A stretch of 64,000 nucleotides of DNA from Aureibaculum algae (lineage in GTDB: Bacteria; Bacteroidota; Bacteroidia; Flavobacteriales; Flavobacteriaceae). The position numbers were made by a program, and so were the translations under genes. The stretch spans positions 2,556,501 to 2,620,500 of the forward strand of contig NZ_CP040749.1 in NCBI RefSeq assembly GCF_006065315.1. The letters are read 5' to 3'. Below are positions 27,301 through 36,961 of this stretch, piece by piece (within the stretch, counting starts at the first letter, position 1; each line of letters opens with the position of its first letter). The notes below the pieces were generated by a model. It was given only the letters and a program-made list of their open reading frames with translations. It was not told where the DNA came from and searched no databases.

Positions 27301-29383
27301 TAACTTTAGCAGAAATGGCGAATCCGTTGCTATTACGGACGCTGTAAACAATTCCAACAAGAATAGAATTGACATCAATTTCGACAATTTTAAACTTAAC
27401 AAAATCATTAATTACTTAAATCCCGAAAATGAAATAGCTTCTGGGGTTCTAAATGGTGAATTTAGTGTTGAAAATCCCTTTGAAAATTTGGGAATTGTAA
27501 CGGATTTAAAAATCCAACAATTGAAACTCTTAAACGTTGATTTAGGTACTTTATCTTTAGATGCACAATCGGGCGAAAACAATAATTATGACTTTAATGT
27601 AGATTTGAATGGTGGAGCAGTTGATTTGACATTGAAAGGTGATTTTCTGGCAGATAATACTGCACCTCAAATAAATCTAGATTTGGAAATTAATAAATTC
27701 AATATGAAAGCCTTAGAAGGGTTTACCGAAGGTGAAGTGAGCAGTACTTCGGGCGATTTTTATGGAAGTTTTAATTTGAAAGGCAATTTAAATAAGCCCG
27801 AATATTTTGGAAAAATCGCTTTTAAAAATGCCAATTTTAAAATCAAGCAACTCAACGAAAGATTTAGCTTGGATAATGATGTTATAAACATAGACAACAA
27901 AGGCTTGTCGATGGATAACTTTACGATTCAAGATGAAAATAAAAATTCTTTTATGTTTTCGGGCTTTATTGGTACTGAAAGTTTTAGCAATCCAACGTTC
28001 GATTTAAAAATAAATGCCAAAAATTTTCAAGTCTTAAACGCAACAAAAGAAGACAACGATTTAGTGTATGGTAAAGCAGTTTTTGATGCCAACGGCACTA
28101 TTAAAGGCAATTTGGAAATCCCTAAAATAGATGTGAACCTAAAAGTAGGTTCAGAAACAGACATTACTTATATATTACCATCGGCATCGGTAAATATTGA
28201 AGAACAAGAGGGTGTGGTTATTTTTGTAAATCGAGAAAATCCTGATGCCATCTTAACCCGAACAGAAGAGCAATCAGTAAAAATTACCGGTTTTGATGTC
28301 AATGCTAATTTAAAAGTGGATAAAAGTGCAAGAATAAAGGTAATCATTGATGCCGAAACGAATGATAATTTTCAAGTTTCTGGAAACGGAGATTTTAAGG
28401 TGAAAATGAGCCCTAATGGTTCCGTGAACTTAACAGGAGTTTATGAAATTGCTAATGGTCATTATGAAATGAATTTATATAATATCGTAAATAGAAAATT
28501 TGAATTAACGTCAGACAGTCGTATTAGTTGGTATGGAGATCCATTTGATGCTAAATTAGATGTTAAGGCAGTGTATAAAATAGACGCATCAGCATCACCA
28601 TTAATGGCATCGCAGACAACAAGTTCAGATGCATCTATAAAAAGCCAATATCAGGAAGTATTGCCATTTTATGTGTATTTAAATGTTGATGGTGAGCTAA
28701 TGCAACCAGAAATTTCCTTTGAATTAGATATGCCAGAGGAAGAACAAGGGGCTATAAGTGGACAAGTATATGCACGTGTTCAACAAGTGAATAAGCAAGA
28801 AAACGAACTTAATCAACAAGTATTTTCATTATTAGTATTAAGTAGATTCTATCCACAGTCTGATAGTGATGGAAGCAGTGGTGGTTTTGCTTCAATTGCT
28901 AGAGATAATCTAAATGATGCACTTTCTGATCAATTGAATGTGTTTTCAGATAAATTATTAGGTGATACAGGTGTTGAACTCAATTTTGGTTTAGATAGTT
29001 ATATCGATTACCAAGGTGATTCACCAGAAGACCGGACACAACTAGAAGTTGCGGCTAAGAAAAAACTATTTAATGATCGATTAATTGTAAGTGTTGGTAG
29101 TGATATTGATATAGAAGGAAGTAGCAGTACAGACGAATCTACTCCAATTATTGGCAATGTAAGTGTAGAATATTTATTAACTGATAATGGAAGATATAGA
29201 CTTAAGGGTTTTAGAAAAAATGAATTTGAAAATGTAATTGATGGTCAAACCATTATTAGTGGTATTGCATTAATTTTTACTCAAGAATTTAATAAGTTTG
29301 ATGAGCTCTGGTATGCTCTATTACACGGTCAGACTCAAGTTGAAAAATCAGATAAAAATAAAAAGGAAAAGAAACAAAATTGA
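24383..29383 (+). CDS. tamB: TamB-family translocation and assembly module protein
   Basis: This 1666-residue periplasm-spanning protein has one N-terminal membrane anchor (LALGLVVLFILLILFI, about residues 18-34). A very long stretch of beta-strand repeats forms the lipid-conducting groove of the AsmA/TamB family. The C-terminal ~450 residues are the TamB/DUF490 domain (GVYEIANGHYEMNLYNIVNRKF, then LNFGLDSYIDYQG). It helps insert outer-membrane proteins and move phospholipid to the outer membrane. The start appears to be TTG, because no ATG precedes the anchor. Its stop overlaps the TamL start. Confidence 0.93.
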   Translation: MKDKKKSIKSRILRGVGKLALGLVVLFILLILFIRSKWGQDIIVNKVITYVSEKTNTKVEIDKLYITFGGNIMLNGLYLEDTKGDTLVYSNSLEANMPLWSIINGKGIGIDNLVWNGLKAHIIRKDSIEGYNFQFLIDAFTSKNTEFQNETTSGPLEIILESVDLNAFDIIFDDAVLGIESRFVYGNLSLTMAKIDIEKMDFRTTSISLSDATINYTQSPVPPIPSDENAILPFLAVDKLNLNNVVADYNSEVDNSRYHISIAQLYTEIPKIDLTNNTFEIVRFQLDDSEILINTTTANKIVVKNDGPLVTATFEWPNFKINVGYLDMKNNTFSYVNNNATPQNGVFNGNAIVLNNLTLHGKEISLKDKEVGFNIENFNFNEASGNQLKTLQLNANLSDNSLSVNSINLSLNDNKLQGKAEIDFNSLASFIQKPDDAQLSVNIPTFRFDIKDVYQFQPELHKNEIFQLLSKQFFNGNIEASGTLSSVTIPKIKVNWGNETELSLTGHLENVTDIDKLQFDIPQFNAQTNKKSLSLFVNEDSLGINFPELVNLKGNAKGSIKDINAIVELNTSQGKANLKGHFNNENQLAFDADLKIDNYKIGNLLNYSKLGELTVSVTTNGKGRDINHLNGELLATIEHFGLNNYEIKDLIIDGKFKDGLGKIKSDYNDENLNLNLLADLRLDSIASQVSLNLDIIGADLQALGIMQRNVRTGLKLNADFKGNSEKFKLKASVEDGVVVFEDKSYLLGGVDINAFVDKDTTSASIKNKVLNFELHSNSNPQNFTTAIERHLTSYFYRDTKVADSIKNPVNLVLKGKISQAPVLNEVLLLNLKELDTIDVAIKFNENARKLKANITAPHINYDGNEIDSLAFNIDTEMDKFVFDLGFKEINSGPLAIKKTSFTGNQANNELALSFTSFYDQEKLINIESTIAGHRDSLSFHVLNDNLILNKNKWETPNSNEILITNNNFSFNDFNFSRNGESVAITDAVNNSNKNRIDINFDNFKLNKIINYLNPENEIASGVLNGEFSVENPFENLGIVTDLKIQQLKLLNVDLGTLSLDAQSGENNNYDFNVDLNGGAVDLTLKGDFLADNTAPQINLDLEINKFNMKALEGFTEGEVSSTSGDFYGSFNLKGNLNKPEYFGKIAFKNANFKIKQLNERFSLDNDVINIDNKGLSMDNFTIQDENKNSFMFSGFIGTESFSNPTFDLKINAKNFQVLNATKEDNDLVYGKAVFDANGTIKGNLEIPKIDVNLKVGSETDITYILPSASVNIEEQEGVVIFVNRENPDAILTRTEEQSVKITGFDVNANLKVDKSARIKVIIDAETNDNFQVSGNGDFKVKMSPNGSVNLTGVYEIANGHYEMNLYNIVNRKFELTSDSRISWYGDPFDAKLDVKAVYKIDASASPLMASQTTSSDASIKSQYQEVLPFYVYLNVDGELMQPEISFELDMPEEEQGAISGQVYARVQQVNKQENELNQQVFSLLVLSRFYPQSDSDGSSGGFASIARDNLNDALSDQLNVFSDKLLGDTGVELNFGLDSYIDYQGDSPEDRTQLEVAAKKKLFNDRLIVSVGSDIDIEGSSSTDESTPIIGNVSVEYLLTDNGRYRLKGFRKNEFENVIDGQTIISGIALIFTQEFNKFDELWYALLHGQTQVEKSDKNKKEKKQN

Positions 29384-31707
29384 GATATAAACATAAAAAT
29401 ATAGCTATAATACGATTTATTAAAACGAATATTTTAATAAAATACGCTATAGGCTTTATGCTGTCTGTGCTATTGATTCTATTTCAATCATGCAGTATAC
29501 AAAAATATATTCCCAATAAAGAACGACTTTATATAGGTGCTTCCATTGATATAAAATCAGATAGTATCGTTAAAAATGAAAAGGCCTTAGAAGAAAATCT
29601 AAAAACTGCTATTCAAAAAAAAACAAATAAAAAGATTTTAGGATGGTATTATGGTTTGTATTATCATTTCAAATCTCAAAATAAAAGACAAGGATTTATT
29701 AACCGATGGCTAAATAAAAAAATAGGGGAGGAGCCTGTATATCAATCAGATATAAATACTACTGCCGTTAAAGAAGTGCTGACAAACCGACTAGAAAATA
29801 ATGGGTTTTATTACAATAACGTTACCTCTAATTGGACGAGTAATGATAAGAAAAAAACAGCTTCCATCGATTATAATATTACCGTTCAGCAACCATATAG
29901 AATGGAAAGCTATCAATTAGATACGCTGCAACCTCCAATTTATAAAGAAATGCAAGGGTACATATCGGATACGCCTTTTAAAAAGGATATGCGTTTTAAT
30001 TTATCTTTATTAAAATTAGAAAGAGACCGTATAGACAATGGTTTGAAAATGAAAGGTTACTACAATTTTAACTCTAATTTTTTAATTTTTGAAGCGGATA
30101 CAAATAGATATAAAGACAAACGATTTGATTTATTTTTAAAATTAAAAAAAGATGTCCCTAAAAAAGCAATAGTCCCCTATAGAATCTCTAAAATTAATAT
30201 TTATTCAAATTATGATATCCAACAAGATTCATTACCTAATAAAGTTGTTCGGTATAATCATAAAAACTTCATTGAGCAAATACCATATTTTAAAACGAAA
30301 TATCTTGACCCTTATATTACTTTAAAAGAAGGGGAGTTATACAATCCTCAAACATCAAAAAATACGGCGAGACGATTGTCCACCATTGGATCTTATAAAT
30401 TTGTAAATATTCAGTACAACCAATTGGATACTATTGCTAAAAATGATAGCATAGGTTTTTTAGAAACTAATATTTTTCTTTCCCCGTTAAACAAAAGGGC
30501 ATTTAAAGCCTCATTAGAAGCCGTGTCTAAATCGAATAATTTTGCAGGACCCACGTTGGCATTAACCTACACGAATAGAAACTTGTTCGGTGGTGGAGAA
30601 ATATTGAATCTTAGTACAAATATTGGGTATGAATGGCAAATTACAGGAGGAAACAGTAATGGAACAAGCATTCTTCAATTAGGATTATCATCTGAATTAA
30701 TCTACCCAAGGATTATTTTTCCAATAAAAATAAGTAGCAATTACTTTAAATATGCTATTCCTAAGACAAAAATGAGTTTAGGATTGGATTATTTACAAAG
30801 AACGCAATTATACACTTTGTTATCAGGTACAGCACAATTTGGATATTTATGGAATGCCAATAGATATGTTACGCATGAAATTATTCCAATTTCAACTACG
30901 TACACCCAATTGTCCAATACCACAGAAGCATTTGAAGAAATTCTCTCTGAAAATGAGTATTTGAGTAGTAGTTTTGATCAAGAATTTATTTCTGGACTCA
31001 ATTATTCATTTACCTATAATGAAATGGTCGACACTAAGAAAACGCATCAATTTTATATCAATTCCACATTAGACATTGTGGGTAATTCTTTAAGTTTATT
31101 TGGTAAAAATAATGGAGAAGATTCTAAAACGATATTCGGTCTTGAGTTTGCACAATATGCCAAAGCTGATTTGGACTTACATTATCACTTTAATTTTGGA
31201 AGAGATCAGAAAATTGCAACACGGGTGTTTGCGGGTTATGGTTATGCTTATGGAAACTCTGATGTATTACCGTTTACAAAGCAATATAATGCTGGTGGAC
31301 CCTACAGTGTACGAGCATTTCAAATTGGGACCTTAGGGCCTGGTCAATATGATGAAGATGCAGATGGTGGTGATTCTGATTATCTTTTCTATAATTCAGG
31401 AAACATAAAATTGGAAGCAAATATCGAATATAGGTTTCCTATCTATTCGTTTGTTAGGGGAGCTGTTTTTGCGGATGCAGGGAATATTTGGACGTCTAAA
31501 GAAAATGAGACTTTTCCAAATGGTAAATTCACTGATAATTTTATAAATGAATTAGGAATTGGAGCAGGAATAGGACTTCGTATTGATGTTCAAGGTTTTG
31601 TAATTAGATTTGATTTGGCAGCACCCTTCCACGATCCCAAAGAAGAAAGTTATAATTTTAAATGGGATGAACCTGTATTCAATTTTGCCATTGGATATCC
31701 ATTTTAA
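29380..31707 (+). CDS. tamL: BamA/TamA-family outer-membrane lipoprotein (TamL type)
   Basis: The 775-residue Omp85 protein starts with a lipoprotein signal (FMLSVLLILFQSC). It is therefore lipidated, as described for bacteroidotal TamL. POTRA-like domains cover about residues 50-380. The C-terminal barrel contains the Omp85 motifs GGPYSVRAFQIG and YRFPIYSFVRGAVFADAGN and ends in an aromatic-type strand (FNFAIGYPF). The TTG start overlaps the tamB stop as TTGA, implying translational coupling. A later ATG at 29458 would shorten the signal peptide unduly. Confidence 0.92.
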   Translation: MRYKHKNIAIIRFIKTNILIKYAIGFMLSVLLILFQSCSIQKYIPNKERLYIGASIDIKSDSIVKNEKALEENLKTAIQKKTNKKILGWYYGLYYHFKSQNKRQGFINRWLNKKIGEEPVYQSDINTTAVKEVLTNRLENNGFYYNNVTSNWTSNDKKKTASIDYNITVQQPYRMESYQLDTLQPPIYKEMQGYISDTPFKKDMRFNLSLLKLERDRIDNGLKMKGYYNFNSNFLIFEADTNRYKDKRFDLFLKLKKDVPKKAIVPYRISKINIYSNYDIQQDSLPNKVVRYNHKNFIEQIPYFKTKYLDPYITLKEGELYNPQTSKNTARRLSTIGSYKFVNIQYNQLDTIAKNDSIGFLETNIFLSPLNKRAFKASLEAVSKSNNFAGPTLALTYTNRNLFGGGEILNLSTNIGYEWQITGGNSNGTSILQLGLSSELIYPRIIFPIKISSNYFKYAIPKTKMSLGLDYLQRTQLYTLLSGTAQFGYLWNANRYVTHEIIPISTTYTQLSNTTEAFEEILSENEYLSSSFDQEFISGLNYSFTYNEMVDTKKTHQFYINSTLDIVGNSLSLFGKNNGEDSKTIFGLEFAQYAKADLDLHYHFNFGRDQKIATRVFAGYGYAYGNSDVLPFTKQYNAGGPYSVRAFQIGTLGPGQYDEDADGGDSDYLFYNSGNIKLEANIEYRFPIYSFVRGAVFADAGNIWTSKENETFPNGKFTDNFINELGIGAGIGLRIDVQGFVIRFDLAAPFHDPKEESYNFKWDEPVFNFAIGYPF

Positions 31708-31725
31708 CCCATTTTATTAAAAAGT

Positions 31726-31947
31726 CTATTCAATTTCAATTTGAATGTTGTTTGTATTTATAACATCACCAATTACCAATTTATTCCTTATCCTAGTTTC
31801 CACAAGTCCATTGACCAAGACTTCCTCGTTTTGAATAATAATTTTAGCGTGTCCACCAGTTTGTGCAATTCCCACAACCTGAAGTAGATTGTTTAAGGTA
31901 ATATAAGGTTGACCTTCTTTTAATTTAAAGTTTTTCTTATCCATCAT
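31726..31947 (-). CDS. S4-domain RNA-binding protein (YbcJ-like)
   Basis: This 73-residue protein is essentially one S4 RNA-binding module (ITLNNLLQVVGIAQTGGHAK, then VLVNGLVETRIRNKLVIGDVI), as in E. coli YbcJ. It probably binds structured RNA, and the partner is unknown. Two adjacent ATGs (31947, 31944) are equivalent. A possible -7 box (TAACTTTG on the reverse strand) lies at 32028-32035. The gene ends convergently against tamL. Confidence 0.9.
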   Translation of the reverse strand: MMDKKNFKLKEGQPYITLNNLLQVVGIAQTGGHAKIIIQNEEVLVNGLVETRIRNKLVIGDVINTNNIQIEIE

Positions 31948-32046
31948 TTACTGCTTGATTAGGAGTTAGTTAAATGAATTTTCTCCAATATTATTATAAT
32001 TTTTTTTACGATTTTTCGTTATTTCAACAAAGTTAACGGGTTTAGT

Positions 32047-33513
32047 TTGATTAAAAATTATATTGCATATCTATTTTTTGCATTTTCATTAAATATAGTT
32101 TCTTCACAAGAGCTATCTAGTTTACCGCTGTTTAGCATGGATAACCTTGACTATCAAGGTGCCTTCAGGTTAGATGCAGGAACTTATGGATCTTCAAATA
32201 TGAATTTCGCTCAGGGACCTTTGGCTTATAATTCTGTAAATAATTCAATTTTTATAGTTGGCCATAGTCATCATCAAGCTATTGCAGAGTTTAAAATACC
32301 CAGTCTAGTAAATAGTACTGTTATTACCGATTTAAATAGTGTTAAAGAACCTATGCAGGTCTTTACACAATTTCTAAATAAAACTCCAGACGGTAACCCA
32401 GAAGGCATTGATAGAATAGGAGGATTGTATCCTATACTAGATAATGGTCAACAAAAATTAATTGTTAACGCCTACGAATATTACGATGCTCCAGGTGACA
32501 ATACGGTTTCTACGTTGCTTATTGATAATGCGAATAATTTAGAGGATACTACTGTAAAAGGCTATCTAAAATTTGAAGGAGGATCAGGGCATACTTCTGG
32601 ATGGATTTCTCCCATTCCAGAAAATTTAAAAAGTGTGTTGGGTGGAACGCATATTACAGGACAATCGAGTGGTATTCCTATAATTTCAAGAACAAGTGTT
32701 GGGCCATCAGCTTTTGCTTTTAATATGGACAACTTACTTAACACCGAAAATACCATCAACACAACAAAATTATTAGATTTTAGTCTAACAAATCCACTTC
32801 ATTCAGATCTTTCTAATACAAGCTTGGCAAATGATATATGGACACATCTTTCAAGAGCTGTTTATGGTTTTATTGTTCCAGGTACAAGGTCTTACATAAC
32901 TATTGGAAAAAGTGGCGGTCACCAAACGGGTGTTTGCTATAAATGTACACAATCGAATGGGAACCTCTGTGGCGGCTATTGCACCCCTGATTCAAACGAT
33001 AATTATAATTACTATTGGTTGTGGGATTTAAATGATTTGTTAGAAGTTAAAAATGGGGAACGATGGCCCTATGATATCCAACCTTATGATTACGGTAAAT
33101 TTAATACGCCATTTCAGAGTTCAGCGAACAGCATTAATGGTGGTAGTTTTGACCCCATTACAGGAAATCTATATTTATCCATTGAAAATGCGGATAACGA
33201 ACAGGGTAGGTATGCCAATCCGCCAATAATAGTAGTGTATCAAACAGGAGCTTCACTTGATATCTCCATGAATATTGCACAAAACATAGAGATTTATCCA
33301 AATCCCACCTACGGTAATATCACAATTGATGCACCTGAATCAAGTTATACTATTAATGTTATAAACACTATTGGTGCAACCATCAATTCTTCCAAGAAAA
33401 AAGGAAAAAGTTTTGATATAGATTTGAGTTCTTTTGCTAACGGGATGTATTTTCTTGTAATTGAAAATTTAGACACTCATTTGGTATCTGTCGAGAAAAT
33501 ATTAAAAAAGTAA
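32047..33513 (+). CDS. Secreted protein with a type IX sorting domain
   Basis: The 488-residue protein has a signal peptide (YIAYLFFAFSLNIVSSQ) and a C-terminal T9SS type A sorting domain (NIEIYPNPTYGNITI, ending ANGMYFLVIE and VEKILKK). It should be exported across the outer membrane by the type IX system. The middle region is beta-rich with a Cys cluster (GVCYKCTQSNGNLCGGYC, residues ~297-315) and matches no enzyme I know. The start is TTG at 32047, and the next ATG would destroy the signal peptide. Confidence 0.85.
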   Translation: MIKNYIAYLFFAFSLNIVSSQELSSLPLFSMDNLDYQGAFRLDAGTYGSSNMNFAQGPLAYNSVNNSIFIVGHSHHQAIAEFKIPSLVNSTVITDLNSVKEPMQVFTQFLNKTPDGNPEGIDRIGGLYPILDNGQQKLIVNAYEYYDAPGDNTVSTLLIDNANNLEDTTVKGYLKFEGGSGHTSGWISPIPENLKSVLGGTHITGQSSGIPIISRTSVGPSAFAFNMDNLLNTENTINTTKLLDFSLTNPLHSDLSNTSLANDIWTHLSRAVYGFIVPGTRSYITIGKSGGHQTGVCYKCTQSNGNLCGGYCTPDSNDNYNYYWLWDLNDLLEVKNGERWPYDIQPYDYGKFNTPFQSSANSINGGSFDPITGNLYLSIENADNEQGRYANPPIIVVYQTGASLDISMNIAQNIEIYPNPTYGNITIDAPESSYTINVINTIGATINSSKKKGKSFDIDLSSFANGMYFLVIENLDTHLVSVEKILKK

Positions 33514-33523
33514 TCTGATCAAT

Positions 33524-34462
33524 TTAAAAACCAATAATTAATCTTTTACCAGGTTTTAGAATAGTAGTTCTTCTAATTTTATTTGCTTTACACAACGCTG
33601 AAATCGAAGTACCATACTTATTTGCTATTCTTGAAAGTGAATCACCCCTTCTAATTCTATGGGTTTTTACTTGCACCACTTTTTGATTTGTAGCTTCTTT
33701 AAATGTAGTTGCTACTTGAATATCACTCTTCCTTTTAGAGCTATGAAGATGAGGGCTTGTCCATTTATTAGTTACCCAAATTTTATCACTTCTAATTTTA
33801 TTCTTTTCACCAAAATCAAATAAATACTCAGGGTTAATAAAATTACCTTTAAAACTCGTCTCTAAATGTAAATGGCTCCCTCTTGCATTTCCTGTAACAC
33901 CACCATTACCTATAATTTGACCTTTTAAAACTAAATCATTTTCTTTCACTATTTGATTGGATAAATGGGCATAAAGCAACTCCAAACCATTCGAGTGTCT
34001 AACGATTATACATTTTCCATACCCTCTATTATAACCTACATATCGTACTTTTCCACTTAATATGGCCCTTAGACTATCACCAGTTACCAAATCAATATCA
34101 ATACCATTATGTGGTCGTCTATTTCGCCAACCATAACGTGAAGTGACTACTTTATCTATTAATACTGGAGATGCATAGATACTATCCTTAAAATCAATTT
34201 CAAACGGAACATTTTTAATGGGAATAGGGTAAGGTTTTAATTTATCATTATCCCAATACTCATTTATGAAAGGGTTTACACTTGAATAATCAACCATTAG
34301 ATTGAATTCTTCTTTTGATAAAAAATCAAGATGTGTATTAATTTTTTCTTCTAAACCATGAATATACATGGGGTCTATAGCTCTATCTTGACCATATATA
34401 GTAGACATTGATATTAAAAAGATAATGGAGGAGAAAAATATCTTCATAAAAGTGTAACTCAA
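33524..34462 (-). CDS. M23 peptidoglycan endopeptidase with a LysM domain
   Basis: The 312-residue exported enzyme has a signal peptide (IFFSSIIFLISMSTIYGQ) and an M23 LytM domain at residues ~105-215. The zinc ligands are seen in RRPHNGIDIDL and RGSHLHLE, and the catalytic His in LLYAHLSN. The LysM repeat at residues ~265-312 (HRIRRGDSLSRIANKYGTSI) binds the wall. It cuts peptide cross-links during growth or division. Starts at 34462 or 34447 are both possible, and 34447 gives a tighter signal peptide. Confidence 0.94.
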   Translation of the reverse strand: MSYTFMKIFFSSIIFLISMSTIYGQDRAIDPMYIHGLEEKINTHLDFLSKEEFNLMVDYSSVNPFINEYWDNDKLKPYPIPIKNVPFEIDFKDSIYASPVLIDKVVTSRYGWRNRRPHNGIDIDLVTGDSLRAILSGKVRYVGYNRGYGKCIIVRHSNGLELLYAHLSNQIVKENDLVLKGQIIGNGGVTGNARGSHLHLETSFKGNFINPEYLFDFGEKNKIRSDKIWVTNKWTSPHLHSSKRKSDIQVATTFKEATNQKVVQVKTHRIRRGDSLSRIANKYGTSISALCKANKIRRTTILKPGKRLIIGF

Positions 34463-34745
34463 TTTTAATTTCTCATTTATTTTATATCAAGAAGTAATTA
34501 CAATTAAATACTTCTTAAAATTTTAATAAGAACAAAAGTAAACTTTTTAATTAAATGTTTCTGTTTATGGCACTCTCGTTTCGGTATTAACATTATTAAT
34601 TATCACAATTACAGCTATTTACGACTCATATTTAACTTATGTTTAACGGATTTTGATCCATTTATATCGCTCGTTAAAAAGTACTAAAAAATATACAAAT
34701 TGTACCATTTTACATATCTTTACAATGAAATATCAAACTTTTTAT

Positions 34746-36857
34746 ATGAAAACTTTCTTTAACTTGTTATTAATAACAGTTTTGATTACATCTTGTGAAA
34801 ATGACAAAAAAAATACAATAAATACAATGAACACAACTGATAATGTTTTAATGGTAGAGAGTGCTTTGCCCTATCATGCTCCTGATTTTGAAAATATTAA
34901 AAATAGTGATTTTAAACCCGCATTTTTAAAGGGAATTTCAGAGCAAAAAGAAGCTGTAGAAAAAATAGCCAATTTAGATAATGATCCAACTTTTGACAAT
35001 ACCGTTTTGGCTTTAGAAAAAAGTGGTATATTATTAGAAAGAGTTTCAAATGTATTTTATGGGCTGTCAGGTGCTCATACTAATGATAGTATAAAAGCGA
35101 TACAAGAAGAAATTGCTCCTAAACTTTCCGAATTAGGAGATGCTATTTATTTGAATGACAAATTATTTAACCGAATTAAAATCATTTACAATAAACGAGA
35201 CAGTTTAGATTTAGATTCTGAATCAATAAAACTCATAGAAAATTACTTTGAAGATTTTGAAATTGCTGGGGCCAATTTATCAGCAGAAAAAAAGGATACC
35301 TTAAAAAAATACAATACACAACTGGCAACACTTATTACCAAGTTTAACCAAATATTATTAGAAGCTAATAATGCAGGAGCCTTATTATTTACAGATAAGA
35401 AAGCTCTTGCTGGGCTCTCTGAATCACAATTAAAAGCCTTAGAAAAAAAAGAGAAAAAGGGTTGGATAATCCCTTTACAAAACACAACACAACAACCTTT
35501 ATTACAATCGTTTACCAACCGTGAGACAAGAGAGAAAATTTTTAAGTCTTCTTGGAACAGGGCAGATGGTTCTGAGTATGACACTAAAGAAATAATTATA
35601 AAAATTGCAGATCTAAGAGCTAAAAAAGCAGGAGTATTAGGTTTTGATAATTATGCGGAATGGAGTTTGCAAAAAACAATGGCAAAAAAAGCTATAAATG
35701 TATTTGATATGTTTAAAGGACTTATACCTGCAGCGACAAAAAAAGCACAGTTAGAATCTGAAGAAATACAGAAAATGATTACTAGTAAAGGTGGTGATTT
35801 CACATTAGAACCATGGGACTGGAACTATTATGCTGAAATGGTGCGAAAGGCAAAATATGATTTAGATGAAGATCAAATTAAACCTTATTTTGAATTGAAA
35901 ACTGTTTTAGAAAAAGGAGTGTTTTATGCCGCTGAAAAATTATATGGTATTACATTTAAATCTAGAACAGATATTCCCGTTTATCATAAGGATGTAATGG
36001 TGTATGAAGTTTTTGAACAAAATGGTGATAAGTTAGGTTTGTTTTATGGAGATTTTTTTGCCCGTTCTAGTAAAAGAGGAGGAGCATGGATGAGCAATTT
36101 CGTAACCCAATCTAAACTATACAATAAGAAACCAGTAATATATAATGTGTGTAATTTCTCTAAACCGGCGGAAGGTGAAGTTGCATTAATAACGTTTGAT
36201 GATGTATCTACTATGTTTCATGAATTTGGGCATGCGTTACACGGATTTTTCGCAGATCAACAATATCCATCATTATCTGGAACAGCTGTAGCGAGAGATT
36301 TTGTTGAATTCCCATCGCAATTCAATGAAAACTGGGCGTTATATCCTGATGTTTTAAAGAATTATGCTATCCACAATAAAACAAAAGAACAAATTCCTCA
36401 AGTATTAATTGATAAAATAAAAAAATCAGGAACCTTTAACCAAGGATACAGTTTAACTGAAAATTTGGCAGCGTCTAATTTAGATATGCAATGGCACACT
36501 ATTGCTACTGATAAAAATATTACTAATGCCAATGCCTTTGAAAAAGAAGCATTACACAATACAAAATTAGATGTTGTACACGCTGTGCCGCCTCGCTATA
36601 GATCTACTTATTTTTCACATGTATTCGGAAGTGGTTATGCGGCAGGGTATTATTCTTATCTGTGGACGGAAATGTTAGATCATGATGCCTATAATTGGTT
36701 TAAAAACAATGGTGGACTTACACGTGAAAACGGTCAACGTTTCAGAGATATGGTGCTCTCTCGAGGGAACACATTAAATTTTGAAAAGATGTATAAAGAC
36801 TGGAGAGGCAGTGATCCTAAAATTGAACCAATGTTAAAAGCTAGAGGGTTGAAATAG
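34746..36857 (+). CDS. M3 family metallopeptidase (peptidyl-dipeptidase Dcp-like), lipoprotein
   Basis: The zinc peptidase is about 703 residues. I place the start at 34746 because it yields a lipoprotein signal (LLLITVLITSC). A -7-like box (TATCTTTA, 34715-34722) also argues against the open frame back to 34653. The active site HEFGHALHG begins at His492, and the M3 segment SGTAVARDFVEFPSQFNENW follows. Dcp enzymes remove C-terminal dipeptides from peptides. Here it should act at the periplasmic face. Confidence 0.93.
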   Translation: MKTFFNLLLITVLITSCENDKKNTINTMNTTDNVLMVESALPYHAPDFENIKNSDFKPAFLKGISEQKEAVEKIANLDNDPTFDNTVLALEKSGILLERVSNVFYGLSGAHTNDSIKAIQEEIAPKLSELGDAIYLNDKLFNRIKIIYNKRDSLDLDSESIKLIENYFEDFEIAGANLSAEKKDTLKKYNTQLATLITKFNQILLEANNAGALLFTDKKALAGLSESQLKALEKKEKKGWIIPLQNTTQQPLLQSFTNRETREKIFKSSWNRADGSEYDTKEIIIKIADLRAKKAGVLGFDNYAEWSLQKTMAKKAINVFDMFKGLIPAATKKAQLESEEIQKMITSKGGDFTLEPWDWNYYAEMVRKAKYDLDEDQIKPYFELKTVLEKGVFYAAEKLYGITFKSRTDIPVYHKDVMVYEVFEQNGDKLGLFYGDFFARSSKRGGAWMSNFVTQSKLYNKKPVIYNVCNFSKPAEGEVALITFDDVSTMFHEFGHALHGFFADQQYPSLSGTAVARDFVEFPSQFNENWALYPDVLKNYAIHNKTKEQIPQVLIDKIKKSGTFNQGYSLTENLAASNLDMQWHTIATDKNITNANAFEKEALHNTKLDVVHAVPPRYRSTYFSHVFGSGYAAGYYSYLWTEMLDHDAYNWFKNNGGLTRENGQRFRDMVLSRGNTLNFEKMYKDWRGSDPKIEPMLKARGLK

Positions 36858-36961
36858 AGTTAACTTATTTTGTTTGATTTTAAATTTGTTTTATCTATTA
36901 TAAGTTGATATAACTAGGCATATTTTTTGTGGTACAACAACGAAACTATAATTCTGAAAAA

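Noticed and set aside
34653..34745. N-terminal extension of the M3 peptidase
   Set aside because: It would bury the lipoprotein signal, and a -7-like box lies inside it.
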